From assembly GCF_007558865.1 (NCBI RefSeq), contig NZ_VLPK01000001.1, positions 496,001 to 560,000 of the forward strand: a stretch of 64,000 nt of DNA, written 5' to 3'. The number at the start of each line of letters is the position of its first letter. Position 1 is the first letter of the stretch. Origin of the DNA: Mucilaginibacter corticis (lineage in GTDB: Bacteria > Bacteroidota > Bacteroidia > Sphingobacteriales > Sphingobacteriaceae). The notes under the pieces were generated by a model. The model did no database searches and was not told where the DNA came from. It saw only the letters and a program-made list of their open reading frames with translations. Position numbers and translations under genes: made by a program. Below are positions 8,562-18,253 of this stretch, one piece after another.

Positions 8562-10922
8562 ATGATCAAAAATTATTTTAAAATAGCCTTCAGGAATATC
8601 AGCCGTAACCTGGGTTACACGTTTCTAAATGTTTTTGGTTTAACGCTTGGCGTAGCAGCATGCCTGGCTATTTTCCTGATCGTGCTTAATGAGTTGGGGT
8701 ATGACAGCCACAATAGCAAAGCCGACCGCACCTATCGTGTTACGCTGCATGCGCTTGATTACAATGCTAATGTGTCCATGGGTATCATCCCTACCATGCG
8801 TACGTATTTTCCTCAACTGGAGCATGCCACGCAAGTTTTTTATCAGAAGGATGTCAATATTAAGATAGGCGAAAATCGCTTTGCCGAAAAAAACCTGTTA
8901 ATGAGTGATAGTGAATTGGATAAGTTATTTGACTATCAATGGCTGGCCGGCAATCATAACACCGCATTGTCTGATCCGAACAGTGTAGTGCTAACTGAAA
9001 GCCTCGCTAAAAAATATTTTCCTCACAATAATGCAATGGGCCAACTGATCAACTTTGGCGACAAAAACGCCAAGGTCACCGGCGTTATTAAAGATGTGCC
9101 GGCTAACACCAGCCTGCCCGTGGGAATGATCCTGTCATTAAATACCTACCAGGATCAATTTAAACGTATGGCAGCCCATTTCTGGAATATTGCAGGTGGC
9201 AGTTATGCGTATATCGTCATCCCTCAAAACTACTCCATCCACACGCTTGAAAAGCAGATGCCTGATTATATTAAAAAAACCTGGGGTAAAGATGTAGGTG
9301 CCGATGTCGTGATGCCGTTGCAGCCTTTAAAAGACGTCCATTTTGACCAGCGATATATTAACAACATCATCACCCCTACTTCAAAGGATACTTATTATGC
9401 CTTGATCGGTGTAGCGTTATTGATCATCATCACGGCTTGTATCAACTTTATTAACCTGGCCACAGCACGCGCTATTAAACGTGCTAAAGAAGTAGGTGTA
9501 CGCAAAGTACTGGGCGCAAGCCGCCCGCAACTGATCAACCAGTTTATGGGCGAAATAACCGTGATGGTGCTGATATCCGTTTTGCTGGGCGTAGGTATCT
9601 GTGCCTTATTCCTATCGCAGGCAAACGCCTGGATGTCTATAGATATTTCTCCGGATCAGATCTTACAGCCTGAAGTATTGAGCTGGATTGCCGCGATAAC
9701 TATAATCGTGATCTTGTGCGCGGGCCTTTACCCTGCCTTTGTACAATCGGCTTTTCAACCGGTAGACTCATTCAAGAATAATTCGGGCGTTACATCAGGC
9801 GGCTTAACCTTACGCAAGGGTTTGGTAGTAATGCAGTTTACCATATCGCAGATGTTGATAGTAGGTACGCTGATAGTAGCCAGCCAGATGGACTTTTTTC
9901 GGAACCAGGACCTTGGCTTTAATAAAGATGCCGTGATATCGGTTAACATGCCCATGCCTGAAAAACGTGAGGTATTTCAACAAGAGTTAACCAGTTTGCC
10001 GGGGGTAAAAGAATGCAGCATGTCGTCAGGCGCGCCGTCATACAACGATTCATGGTCGCCTTTCTCTGCCGCGGCCCTGGGCTTTCCGAAAAACAATGTT
10101 ACCGAGATCAAATTCATAGACGAAAAGTATACTGATATGTTCGGGCTTACTATGCTGGCCGGTCAAAAAATCACCCGTAAAGCAGAAAGTGACACCCTGC
10201 ATAAAGTAGTAGTGAACGAAACCCTGATGCATGACCTGGCCATTCAGGATCCGCAAAAATTGATCAACCAACGCATTAATGTAAGCGGTGATATGGCTAC
10301 GGTAATTGGTGTGGTTAAGGATTTTCAAAGCGAGTCAAAACATAAAAAAAGAAGAGCCTGCGTTTTAGAATATGTACCCCGCGGATTTTTTAACGCCAGC
10401 ATTCGCCTGCAAGCCAAAAATATGCCTGCTACCATAGCGGCAATAGGTAAACAATGGCACCAGCTTTTTCCGGATAATATATTCAAATACGAGTTCATAT
10501 ATGAGCACATAGCGGCCATGTATACGCAGGAACAGAAGGTTTATACAGCATTCCAGCTATTCGCGGGCATTGCCATACTGATAGGTTGTTTGGGATTATA
10601 CGGTCTGATAGCCTTTGCCGCATCGCAACGTACAAAAGAGGTGGGCATACGCAAAGTGCTAGGCGCGCCGCTGCACAGTATAGTCGGGTTATTTACCCGC
10701 GAATTTGCCTTGCTTATTGTCATCGCTTTTTTAATTGCCGCGCCATTGGGTTATTTTATTATGCATAAATGGCTGCAAAACTTTGCTTATCACATCAGCA
10801 TAGGCCCATCTATATTCTTTGTGGCTATTGCGTCGTCATTGGTTATTGCCGCGTTTACCACTGCTCATCAAACCCTAAAAGCAGCATTGGCAAATCCCGT
10901 TAAAAGTTTAAGAAGTGAATAA
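8562..10922 (+). CDS. ABC permease 2 of 9 (CLGLYGL subfamily)
   Basis: A 786-residue paralogue beginning 14 bp after permease 1. It belongs with permeases 6 and 7: the sixth helix reads GCLGLYGLIAF where permease 1 has CLGLFGL, and the mid-protein helix has QFTISQMLIVGT. Coupling motifs lie near residues 309 (KEVGVRKVLGA) and 692 (KEVGIRKVLGA). In the second periplasmic domain the conserved VGVVKDF element is followed by a basic run (ESKHKKRRACV) instead of the usual SLRENVTP-type sequence, so this domain probably presents a different surface. C-terminus NPVKSLRSE. Confidence 0.92.
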   Translation: MIKNYFKIAFRNISRNLGYTFLNVFGLTLGVAACLAIFLIVLNELGYDSHNSKADRTYRVTLHALDYNANVSMGIIPTMRTYFPQLEHATQVFYQKDVNIKIGENRFAEKNLLMSDSELDKLFDYQWLAGNHNTALSDPNSVVLTESLAKKYFPHNNAMGQLINFGDKNAKVTGVIKDVPANTSLPVGMILSLNTYQDQFKRMAAHFWNIAGGSYAYIVIPQNYSIHTLEKQMPDYIKKTWGKDVGADVVMPLQPLKDVHFDQRYINNIITPTSKDTYYALIGVALLIIITACINFINLATARAIKRAKEVGVRKVLGASRPQLINQFMGEITVMVLISVLLGVGICALFLSQANAWMSIDISPDQILQPEVLSWIAAITIIVILCAGLYPAFVQSAFQPVDSFKNNSGVTSGGLTLRKGLVVMQFTISQMLIVGTLIVASQMDFFRNQDLGFNKDAVISVNMPMPEKREVFQQELTSLPGVKECSMSSGAPSYNDSWSPFSAAALGFPKNNVTEIKFIDEKYTDMFGLTMLAGQKITRKAESDTLHKVVVNETLMHDLAIQDPQKLINQRINVSGDMATVIGVVKDFQSESKHKKRRACVLEYVPRGFFNASIRLQAKNMPATIAAIGKQWHQLFPDNIFKYEFIYEHIAAMYTQEQKVYTAFQLFAGIAILIGCLGLYGLIAFAASQRTKEVGIRKVLGAPLHSIVGLFTREFALLIVIAFLIAAPLGYFIMHKWLQNFAYHISIGPSIFFVAIASSLVIAAFTTAHQTLKAALANPVKSLRSE

Positions 10923-10986
10923 TATGGTGAGTGCTGACTGGTGTATAGTTAATGTTGAGTAGTGAGTCATTTAATAGATCTATAGT

Positions 10987-13380
10987 ATGATAAAGAACTA
11001 TATCAAAATAGCGTGGCGCAACCTGGTAAGTCAGCGGTTGTTCAGTTTCATTAACATATCAGGCTTGGCAGTAGGCCTTGCCGTTTGCATGATGATCATG
11101 ATGTATGTGGCCCATGAAATGAGCTATGACCGTTTTCACGAAAATGCCGACCGGATCTTTATCCCGCAGCAATCTTTTACCATGAATGGCAATACCATGA
11201 ACATGGAATACATGAGTTATGCTGCCGGAGAAATCATTAAACAACGCCAGCCTGTTGTAAAAGACTACACACGCACCATGGCTTATTTTAAACCGGTTAT
11301 TGCCAGTAACCCCGAAAAACCGGACGCAAAGTTTTCTGAGAAGAACCTGCTATTTGCCGATGGGAATTTCTTTAGTTTTTTCTCATTCAAGCTACTATCA
11401 GGCAGTGCACAGCATGTGCTTGACAGGCCGTTTACAGTGGTATTATCTGAAGATATGGCTAAAAAATATTTTGGCGATGAAAATCCCATAGGTAAAACTA
11501 TCGTCCTGAAAACAGACAGCGCATTTACTTACCAGGTTGCCGGCGTAGCAGAAAACAACCCGTCAAATTCATCTATCAAATATAGCTTTGTTACCTCAAA
11601 TCAAAGCCTGCTTCAAATGAAAGAGGCTAAACTGTATACCGGTACAAAAGACATCAGCTTTGGTAATTTTTTACCTTATCTTTTACTTAACCATGCTTCG
11701 GATACGGCGACATTGAGACGCAGCCTCGACCTGATGGCAAAACAGGACAAAACATTTGATAAAGTTCATTACTCGCTTTCTGCCCTATCCACCACTCACC
11801 TTAAAAGCAATTTCGGCGATTCATCAAATTTAAAATACCTTAAAATATTCCCGCTGGTTGCCGTATTGATATTATTACTGGCATTGGCAAACTATATGAA
11901 TCTTTCGACAGCAAGGGCAACTTTGCGCGCAAAAGAGGTTGGGGTACGTAAAGTATCAGGCGCAAGCCGTAAAACCATCGCAGCACAGTTTTATGTGGAA
12001 TCGGCTTTATTTACTACGCTGTCATTTGTGTTAGGCTATGTGCTTTGTTACGCGTTTAAGCCCTGGTTTTTAAATGTGCTTCAACTAAAAATTGATAGCT
12101 CTTTTTTATATAGCCCAATGGTATTAATACTGTTGGCTGTTCTTTTCATCATCACCATTTTAATTGCGGGAAGTTACCCTGCAGTGATACTGTCTGCCTT
12201 TAAACCAGTAGCCACCCTGAAAGGAAAAATGAGCAAAGCTACCGGCGGCGTAGCTGTGCGTAAAGTATTTACTACGCTGCAATTTGCGCTGTCTGTAGGG
12301 CTTATCATTTGCGGGATAGTAATTGACCGGCAGTTATATTTTTTCAGGCATAAAGACATTGGCATAAACCGCGACAACGTGGTAATGATCCCTGTGCACA
12401 ACACCTTTGGCAACAATTATAATGCATTTAAGCAAGATGTAGCGCAATTAAGCGGCATTGAAAATGTGGCAACCTCGCACCATAGCATGTTTCACGGCTA
12501 TGATATGGTTTCCATCAACGGCAAAACAAAAGACGATATAACTATGGTCGCTTCCTGGATGGGAGACGATCAATTGATAAAAACTCTTGGCTTAAAATGG
12601 AAATACGCCCCAGCGACCGGCGAAAGACTTGCCGGCATGGATCGCTTAGTGATCAACGAAGCAGCTATTGCAAAACTTCATTTACCGGTTGATCCTGTTG
12701 GCAGCTATCTGCAATCGGGCGATCAAAAATTTAAGATCATTGGTGTATTAAAGGATTTCAACTACAGTTCATTACAGTCAGAAATATCGCCGTTGATACT
12801 ATTTACACCACCTGCCAAATTTCCTTTTTTTAAGAGAGATGGCTGCAACCTGTTCGCCAAAATAAAAGCCCATACCAACTTACCTACTTTACTGGGTAAG
12901 ATACAGTCGCTTTATAAAAAGTATGATGCTGATACCCCATTTGATTACACTTTTATGGACGATGCTTTTAACGCGCAGTACCAGGCCGAAGACAGGCTTT
13001 CATCCATATTCAGCGTGTTTACCTACATCACCATAGCGCTGGCGAGCTTAGGCCTGTTCGGACTTGCCGCGTTTACCATAGAACAACGCACAAAAGAAAT
13101 TGGGATCCGTAAAGTGTTGGGGGCAAGTATAGGGTCTATCAACAGCTTGCTGTCTGCCGATTTTTTAAAGCTGGTGATATTATCCATCGTCATCGCGTCG
13201 CCAGTAGCGTGGTGGGCCATGCATAACTGGCTGCAAGGCTTTGCATATCGCATAAATATATCGTGGTGGATGTTTGCATTTGCCGGTATGACCGCCATTT
13301 TAACAGCAGTGGCTACAGTAAGTTATCATGCACTAAAAGCCGCGTTGGCAAACCCCGTTAAAAGTTTACGCAGCGAATAA
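10987..13380 (+). CDS. ABC permease 3 of 9
   Basis: A 797-residue member after a 64-bp spacer, the longest inside the array, which holds a TGAGTAGTGA-type repeat also found before permease 5. Two normally constant spots are altered. The first FtsX block has ALANYMNLSTAR where most paralogues have ACxNFMNLSTAR, with coupling motif KEVGVRKVSGA (Ser for Leu) near 317. The last block has ALASLGLFGL, lacking the Cys found in the other eight. The periplasmic turn motif of domain 1 reads VAGVAENNPSNSS. The second coupling motif (KEIGIRKVLGA, near 703) and the NPVKSLRSE end are intact. Confidence 0.92.
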   Translation: MIKNYIKIAWRNLVSQRLFSFINISGLAVGLAVCMMIMMYVAHEMSYDRFHENADRIFIPQQSFTMNGNTMNMEYMSYAAGEIIKQRQPVVKDYTRTMAYFKPVIASNPEKPDAKFSEKNLLFADGNFFSFFSFKLLSGSAQHVLDRPFTVVLSEDMAKKYFGDENPIGKTIVLKTDSAFTYQVAGVAENNPSNSSIKYSFVTSNQSLLQMKEAKLYTGTKDISFGNFLPYLLLNHASDTATLRRSLDLMAKQDKTFDKVHYSLSALSTTHLKSNFGDSSNLKYLKIFPLVAVLILLLALANYMNLSTARATLRAKEVGVRKVSGASRKTIAAQFYVESALFTTLSFVLGYVLCYAFKPWFLNVLQLKIDSSFLYSPMVLILLAVLFIITILIAGSYPAVILSAFKPVATLKGKMSKATGGVAVRKVFTTLQFALSVGLIICGIVIDRQLYFFRHKDIGINRDNVVMIPVHNTFGNNYNAFKQDVAQLSGIENVATSHHSMFHGYDMVSINGKTKDDITMVASWMGDDQLIKTLGLKWKYAPATGERLAGMDRLVINEAAIAKLHLPVDPVGSYLQSGDQKFKIIGVLKDFNYSSLQSEISPLILFTPPAKFPFFKRDGCNLFAKIKAHTNLPTLLGKIQSLYKKYDADTPFDYTFMDDAFNAQYQAEDRLSSIFSVFTYITIALASLGLFGLAAFTIEQRTKEIGIRKVLGASIGSINSLLSADFLKLVILSIVIASPVAWWAMHNWLQGFAYRINISWWMFAFAGMTAILTAVATVSYHALKAALANPVKSLRSE

Positions 13381-13390
13381 TTTAATTATT

Positions 13391-15814
13391 ATGATCAGGA
13401 ATTACATAAAAACCGCCATCCGCTCTTTGTCAAAGAACAAAGGATTTACAGCTATTAATGTTTTAGGCTTATCGTTAGGCCTGGCTGCGTGCCTGCTTAT
13501 TGTATTTTATGTATCTGACGAATTAGGCTATGACACTTACAATAAAAACATCGATAATATTTACCGCGTCAATACCGACGTAAGGTTTGGCGGTAATGAA
13601 GCATCGTACGCTGTGGCACCGGCGCCCACTGCCGCTGCGCTGAAAACCGATTTCCCAGAAATTGAACAAGCGGCAAGGTTTAGGGTAAAGGGCGGCTTTA
13701 AAGTAAAAAAGGGTAACCAAAACATCCAGGAGGATATGATGGTTTATGCCGACCCTAACATATTTGACGTATTTACTTTACCCATGATATACGGCAATAA
13801 GGCCAATGCTTTAAAGGAGCCGCATACCGTTGTTATCACCGAAAGAACAGCCGAAAAATATTTTAACAGCACCAATGTTGTTGGCCGAACACTAACGTTT
13901 GACGATAACACACCTTACAAAGTAACCGGAGTAATTAAAAACATACCACACCAGTCGCATTTTAATTTTGACTTTTTTGTAGCCATGCCGGGCCTTGACG
14001 AAAGCAAAGAAGACATGTGGTTCAGCAATAACTTTCAAACTTACATATTACTAAAAAAAGGTGCGGATGCTGATAAGCTAAACGCCAAGTTATCAAGCTT
14101 TATGCGCCACCGGGCCGGGCCGCAATTGCAAAGCATTTTACATTTAACCTTTGACGATTTTGAAAAAGGCGGTAATTACTACAGGCTAAACCTTACACCG
14201 CTTAAAAAGATACACCTGTATTCAAACAAGCTTTCAGAGATAGATGCTAACGGCAATATCAGGTACGTCTACATATTTTCGGCTATAGCCATATTTATAT
14301 TGCTGATTGCCTGCGTTAATTTCATGAATTTGTCTACCGCCCGTTCTACCAACCGGGCCCGCGAGGTTGGCGTGCGTAAAGTTTTAGGTTCGCCGCGTAA
14401 ATATCTTATTGCACAATTCTTAACTGAATCTGTCATTGTAACCCTTGCAGCGGCTGTTATCGGCTTGGTAATGGCCTGGTTATTTCTAGCCCATTTTAAT
14501 CAAATTGCAGGTAAAGAACTTACTGTTACGCCGCAAATATTAGGCTGGCTTGTTCCGGTTTTGTTTGCCATGGTTATCATTATTGGCGCGCTTGCGGGGT
14601 CTTACCCGGCGTTGTTTCTTTCAGGTTTTAACCCTATAGAAGTCTTAAAAGGCAAACTTGCAGCCGGATTTAAAGGCGGCAGGCTGCGAAGCTTTTTGGT
14701 AGTGTTCCAGTTCGCCATATCTATATTTCTGATCATAGGTACATTGGTTATTTATAATCAGCTAAAATATATTCAGAACAGGGACCTCGGTTATAACCGC
14801 GACCATATTTTATTGGTAAAAAACGTGTCCACGCTTGGCAGTAGTTCACAGGTATTTAAACAAGAGATCAAACAATTAACCGGTGTACAAAATGCTACCC
14901 TGACCAGCGCGTTGCCAACCGGGGGATTTCAGAGCAGCACCAGCTTTTTTAAAAGCCCGGTTCCCGATCAAAAGAATGGTATACTTCCGCAACGATGGCC
15001 TATAGATGCAGACTACATCCCTACCATGGGAATGAAAATTATATCCGGCCGGAATTTTTCTGATCAGATGCCTACCGATTCAAACAGCGTGATCATCAAT
15101 GAAACTGCTGCCAGGATGCTTGCATTTTCAAACCCTGTTGGTGCAAAAATGTATGAACCCGAAGACAACAAAATGACACGCCTAAAAGAATACCATATTA
15201 TTGGCGTAGTTAAAGATTTCAATTTTAAATCGTTACGCGAAAATATAACGCCCATGTTTTTAATGCTTGAACCTAATGATGGCACTTTAAGTATCCGTTT
15301 CCGTTCAGCCAATATTCCCGCCTTATTAGCGCAGGTAAAAAACAAATGGGCCCAACTATCGCCCAACCAAGAAATCAATTATTCATTTATGGATAAGGAT
15401 TTTGACTCGATATACCGTGCAGAGCAACGTGTAGGCTCTATCTTTATGATTTTCACCACATTGGCAATAATAATTGCCTGCCTGGGCCTTTTCGGCCTTG
15501 CAGCCTACGCAACAGAACAGCGTACTAAAGAAATAGGCATCCGCAAGGTATTAGGCGCAAGTCTGTCAACCATTATAGGCATGTTATCTGCCGACTTTGT
15601 AAAGCTGGTTATCATCGCCATTTGTATCGCCTCGCCGGTTGCCTGGTGGGCCATGAATAAGTGGCTGCAAGACTTTGCCTACCGCGCAAATATCCAATGG
15701 TGGATAGTGGCACTTGCCGGGGCAGGCGCGATATTGATCGCCTTTATTACTATAAGTTTCCAATCAATAAAAGCCGCGCTGGCAAACCCTGTTAAAAGTT
15801 TAAGAAGCGAATAA
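13391..15814 (+). CDS. ABC permease 4 of 9
   Basis: An 807-residue member starting 10 bp after permease 3, the tightest junction in the array. It is the near twin of permease 1: the N-terminus (SKNKGFTAINVLGLSLGLAA), FTLPMIYGNK, HQSHFNFDF, RAREVGVRKVLGS (near 324) and LKYIQNRDLGYNRD match almost residue for residue, while the periplasmic loops differ more. The likely history is duplication of one permease followed by divergence of the exposed domains. Second coupling motif near residue 713; C-terminus NPVKSLRSE. Confidence 0.93.
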   Translation: MIRNYIKTAIRSLSKNKGFTAINVLGLSLGLAACLLIVFYVSDELGYDTYNKNIDNIYRVNTDVRFGGNEASYAVAPAPTAAALKTDFPEIEQAARFRVKGGFKVKKGNQNIQEDMMVYADPNIFDVFTLPMIYGNKANALKEPHTVVITERTAEKYFNSTNVVGRTLTFDDNTPYKVTGVIKNIPHQSHFNFDFFVAMPGLDESKEDMWFSNNFQTYILLKKGADADKLNAKLSSFMRHRAGPQLQSILHLTFDDFEKGGNYYRLNLTPLKKIHLYSNKLSEIDANGNIRYVYIFSAIAIFILLIACVNFMNLSTARSTNRAREVGVRKVLGSPRKYLIAQFLTESVIVTLAAAVIGLVMAWLFLAHFNQIAGKELTVTPQILGWLVPVLFAMVIIIGALAGSYPALFLSGFNPIEVLKGKLAAGFKGGRLRSFLVVFQFAISIFLIIGTLVIYNQLKYIQNRDLGYNRDHILLVKNVSTLGSSSQVFKQEIKQLTGVQNATLTSALPTGGFQSSTSFFKSPVPDQKNGILPQRWPIDADYIPTMGMKIISGRNFSDQMPTDSNSVIINETAARMLAFSNPVGAKMYEPEDNKMTRLKEYHIIGVVKDFNFKSLRENITPMFLMLEPNDGTLSIRFRSANIPALLAQVKNKWAQLSPNQEINYSFMDKDFDSIYRAEQRVGSIFMIFTTLAIIIACLGLFGLAAYATEQRTKEIGIRKVLGASLSTIIGMLSADFVKLVIIAICIASPVAWWAMNKWLQDFAYRANIQWWIVALAGAGAILIAFITISFQSIKAALANPVKSLRSE

Positions 15815-15871
15815 AACAGTGAATGGTGAGTAGTGAATAGAAAATAGCGAATTACTTAATGAGCATATATT

Positions 15872-18241
15872 ATGTTAAAGAATTATATCAAGATCGCCTG
15901 GCGAAACATTATTAATAAGAAATTATACAGCGCTATAAATATTATAGGGCTTACGGTTGGTTTAGCTGTTGGCTTACTGATACTGCTTTGGGTGCAGGAT
16001 GAAACCAGCTATGACAAATTCAACACTAAAATAGATCGTATTTATAAAGTAAACGCATCTATTGGTGCCGGCGCAAGCAAACAGGTTTGGGGTGGCGTGC
16101 AACCACCTGTAGCTTTTTATGCCTTAAAAGAAGTACCTAATATAGAAAGCGCAGTAAGAATTATCGACGTTTGGAAATACAGTAAATTCACTTATCAAAA
16201 CAAAACAATAAGGGTAAATACCCCGATGAAATTTGTTGACAATTCTTTTTTCACCATGTTCGATTACCAACTATTGAAAGGTGATGCAAAAAAGCCTTTT
16301 CCTAATGATCAGTCTGTAATCTTGTCCGAGAGCGAAGCAAGGAAATATTTTGGCGACACAGACCCTATTGGTAAAGTTTTAACAGCCAATAATAAAGATC
16401 TATATACAGTATCGGGCGTTATTGAAGATATGCGTGCCAACTCATCAATCCAGGCGGGTATGCTTTTCTCCATGAAAGCTAAAGCGAAAGAATACGATGG
16501 CAAAGGCATGTGGAAAGCAATGGACGAAGATTGGGGTAATTACTACACCCAAACTTATCTGCTGATCAAACCTAATGCGTCAACCACATCAATTGCAGAT
16601 AAACTAACCCGCATACACATGAAGCTTCAACAAGGCATCAAACCTACTGACGGGGTTTATCAATTACAATCTTTGGCCGATGTGCATTTGTATAATCCTG
16701 ACGGAACATCCTCTGGGGCGCAGATCGTTAAAATATTTACCATTGTAGCCATATTGATCTTATTGATCGCCTGTATCAACTATGTCAACTTATCAACCGC
16801 CAGGTCAGTATTACGCAGTAAAGAGGTTAGCGTACGCAAGATCATCGGTGCAGAACGCAAGCACCTGTTTTTTCAGTTCGTTTTTGAAACAGTTTTATGT
16901 TTTCTGATCGCCCTAGCTCTGTCTTTCGCACTCATTTATGCTATCATGCCGGTATACAATCGCATCGCCGGTAAAGAAATGCAGTTTAATTTATTTAGTG
17001 CCGGCGTCTGGAAGGTAATAGGAACTACCATTGTGGCTACATTGGCTGCGTCAAGTATTTATCCTGCAGTTCTGTTATCGTCATTTCAACCCATTGATGC
17101 TTTAAGAAGCAGAAGTACTGCTGTTGGCAGCGGAGCATTTAGAAAAGTGCTGGTAGTATGCCAGTTTGCTTTTTCAATCGGGTTGATCATTGGTACACTT
17201 GTTATTAACCGTCAGCTTAATTTTATCCAAACCACGCAAGTAGGTTTTGACCGTGACCATGTTTTTTCAGTAAATATGGGCGATAACATGTTCCCGCATC
17301 AGGAAGCCGTTAAAGCAGAATTGCTACGCCATCAAGAAATATCGGGTGTGGCAGTTGGCGACAACATCGTTAGCGGCGGTTCATCAACCGGGGATACCGA
17401 TTGGGATGGCAAACCTACAGATGCCAGCATGATCATTCATCCCTTTTTTATCGATAAAAATTTCATCAATGTATTTAAAGTTCAATTTGTAGCGGGTGGT
17501 AATTTTACCGGCGAAAAAGCAGACAGCGCTCACTTTATCTTAAATGAAACCGCCGTACGCCAGGCCGGCATAAAAAACCCTATCGGCAAACGTTTTAAAC
17601 TATGGCAAACCGATGGTACCATCATTGGCGTGGTTAAAGATTTTCACTTTGCATCATTAAAACAAGCCATTGAGCCGGCCATATTTACATATACCGCAAA
17701 ATCGGGCCAACTCTTTGTACGGACCACCGGTAAAGATGCAGCGGTTGCCATTAAATTAGTACAAGGCTACCATGAGCAATATAACCACGGCGACCCTCCT
17801 TTTGAGTACAAATTCTTAGACGAAGATTTTAATAACATATATAAAACCGAGCAAAGCACCAGCGCGCTGTTCAACATCTTCGCGGGCATTGCCATATTTA
17901 TTTCATGCCTTGGCTTGTTTGGCCTGGCAACCTACACTGCGCAGGTAAAGGTTAAAGAAATTGGCATCCGTAAGGTATTGGGCGCAAGTGTTGTAAGCAT
18001 AACCACCATGTTGTCAAAAGATTTTTTATTGCTGGTGATCATATCATTGGTGATAGCAGGGCCAATAGCCTGGTATGCTATGAATACATGGCTGCAGGAT
18101 TACGCGTACCGTGTTTCGTTAAGCTGGACCATAATTCCGTTTGCAGGCATATCAGCTCTGTTGATCGCGTTGGCAACCATCAGTTTCCAGGCAGTTAAAG
18201 CAGCTTTAACAAACCCGGTAAAAAGTTTAAGAAGTGAATAA
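15872..18241 (+). CDS. ABC permease 5 of 9
   Basis: A 789-residue member after a 57-bp spacer carrying the GTGAGTAGTGAAT-type repeat. It departs most from the array consensus in the first coupling segment, SKEVSVRKIIGAERKHLFF near residue 318 (Ser for the usual Gly, IIG for VLG). The last block is standard (SCLGLFGLATYTAQ, KEIGIRKVLGAS near 695). Its domain 2 carries VGVVKDFHFASLKQAIEP. C-terminus NPVKSLRSE preceded by ALT rather than ALA, as in permease 7. Confidence 0.92.
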   Translation: MLKNYIKIAWRNIINKKLYSAINIIGLTVGLAVGLLILLWVQDETSYDKFNTKIDRIYKVNASIGAGASKQVWGGVQPPVAFYALKEVPNIESAVRIIDVWKYSKFTYQNKTIRVNTPMKFVDNSFFTMFDYQLLKGDAKKPFPNDQSVILSESEARKYFGDTDPIGKVLTANNKDLYTVSGVIEDMRANSSIQAGMLFSMKAKAKEYDGKGMWKAMDEDWGNYYTQTYLLIKPNASTTSIADKLTRIHMKLQQGIKPTDGVYQLQSLADVHLYNPDGTSSGAQIVKIFTIVAILILLIACINYVNLSTARSVLRSKEVSVRKIIGAERKHLFFQFVFETVLCFLIALALSFALIYAIMPVYNRIAGKEMQFNLFSAGVWKVIGTTIVATLAASSIYPAVLLSSFQPIDALRSRSTAVGSGAFRKVLVVCQFAFSIGLIIGTLVINRQLNFIQTTQVGFDRDHVFSVNMGDNMFPHQEAVKAELLRHQEISGVAVGDNIVSGGSSTGDTDWDGKPTDASMIIHPFFIDKNFINVFKVQFVAGGNFTGEKADSAHFILNETAVRQAGIKNPIGKRFKLWQTDGTIIGVVKDFHFASLKQAIEPAIFTYTAKSGQLFVRTTGKDAAVAIKLVQGYHEQYNHGDPPFEYKFLDEDFNNIYKTEQSTSALFNIFAGIAIFISCLGLFGLATYTAQVKVKEIGIRKVLGASVVSITTMLSKDFLLLVIISLVIAGPIAWYAMNTWLQDYAYRVSLSWTIIPFAGISALLIALATISFQAVKAALTNPVKSLRSE

Positions 18242-18253
18242 GACTATCTCATC

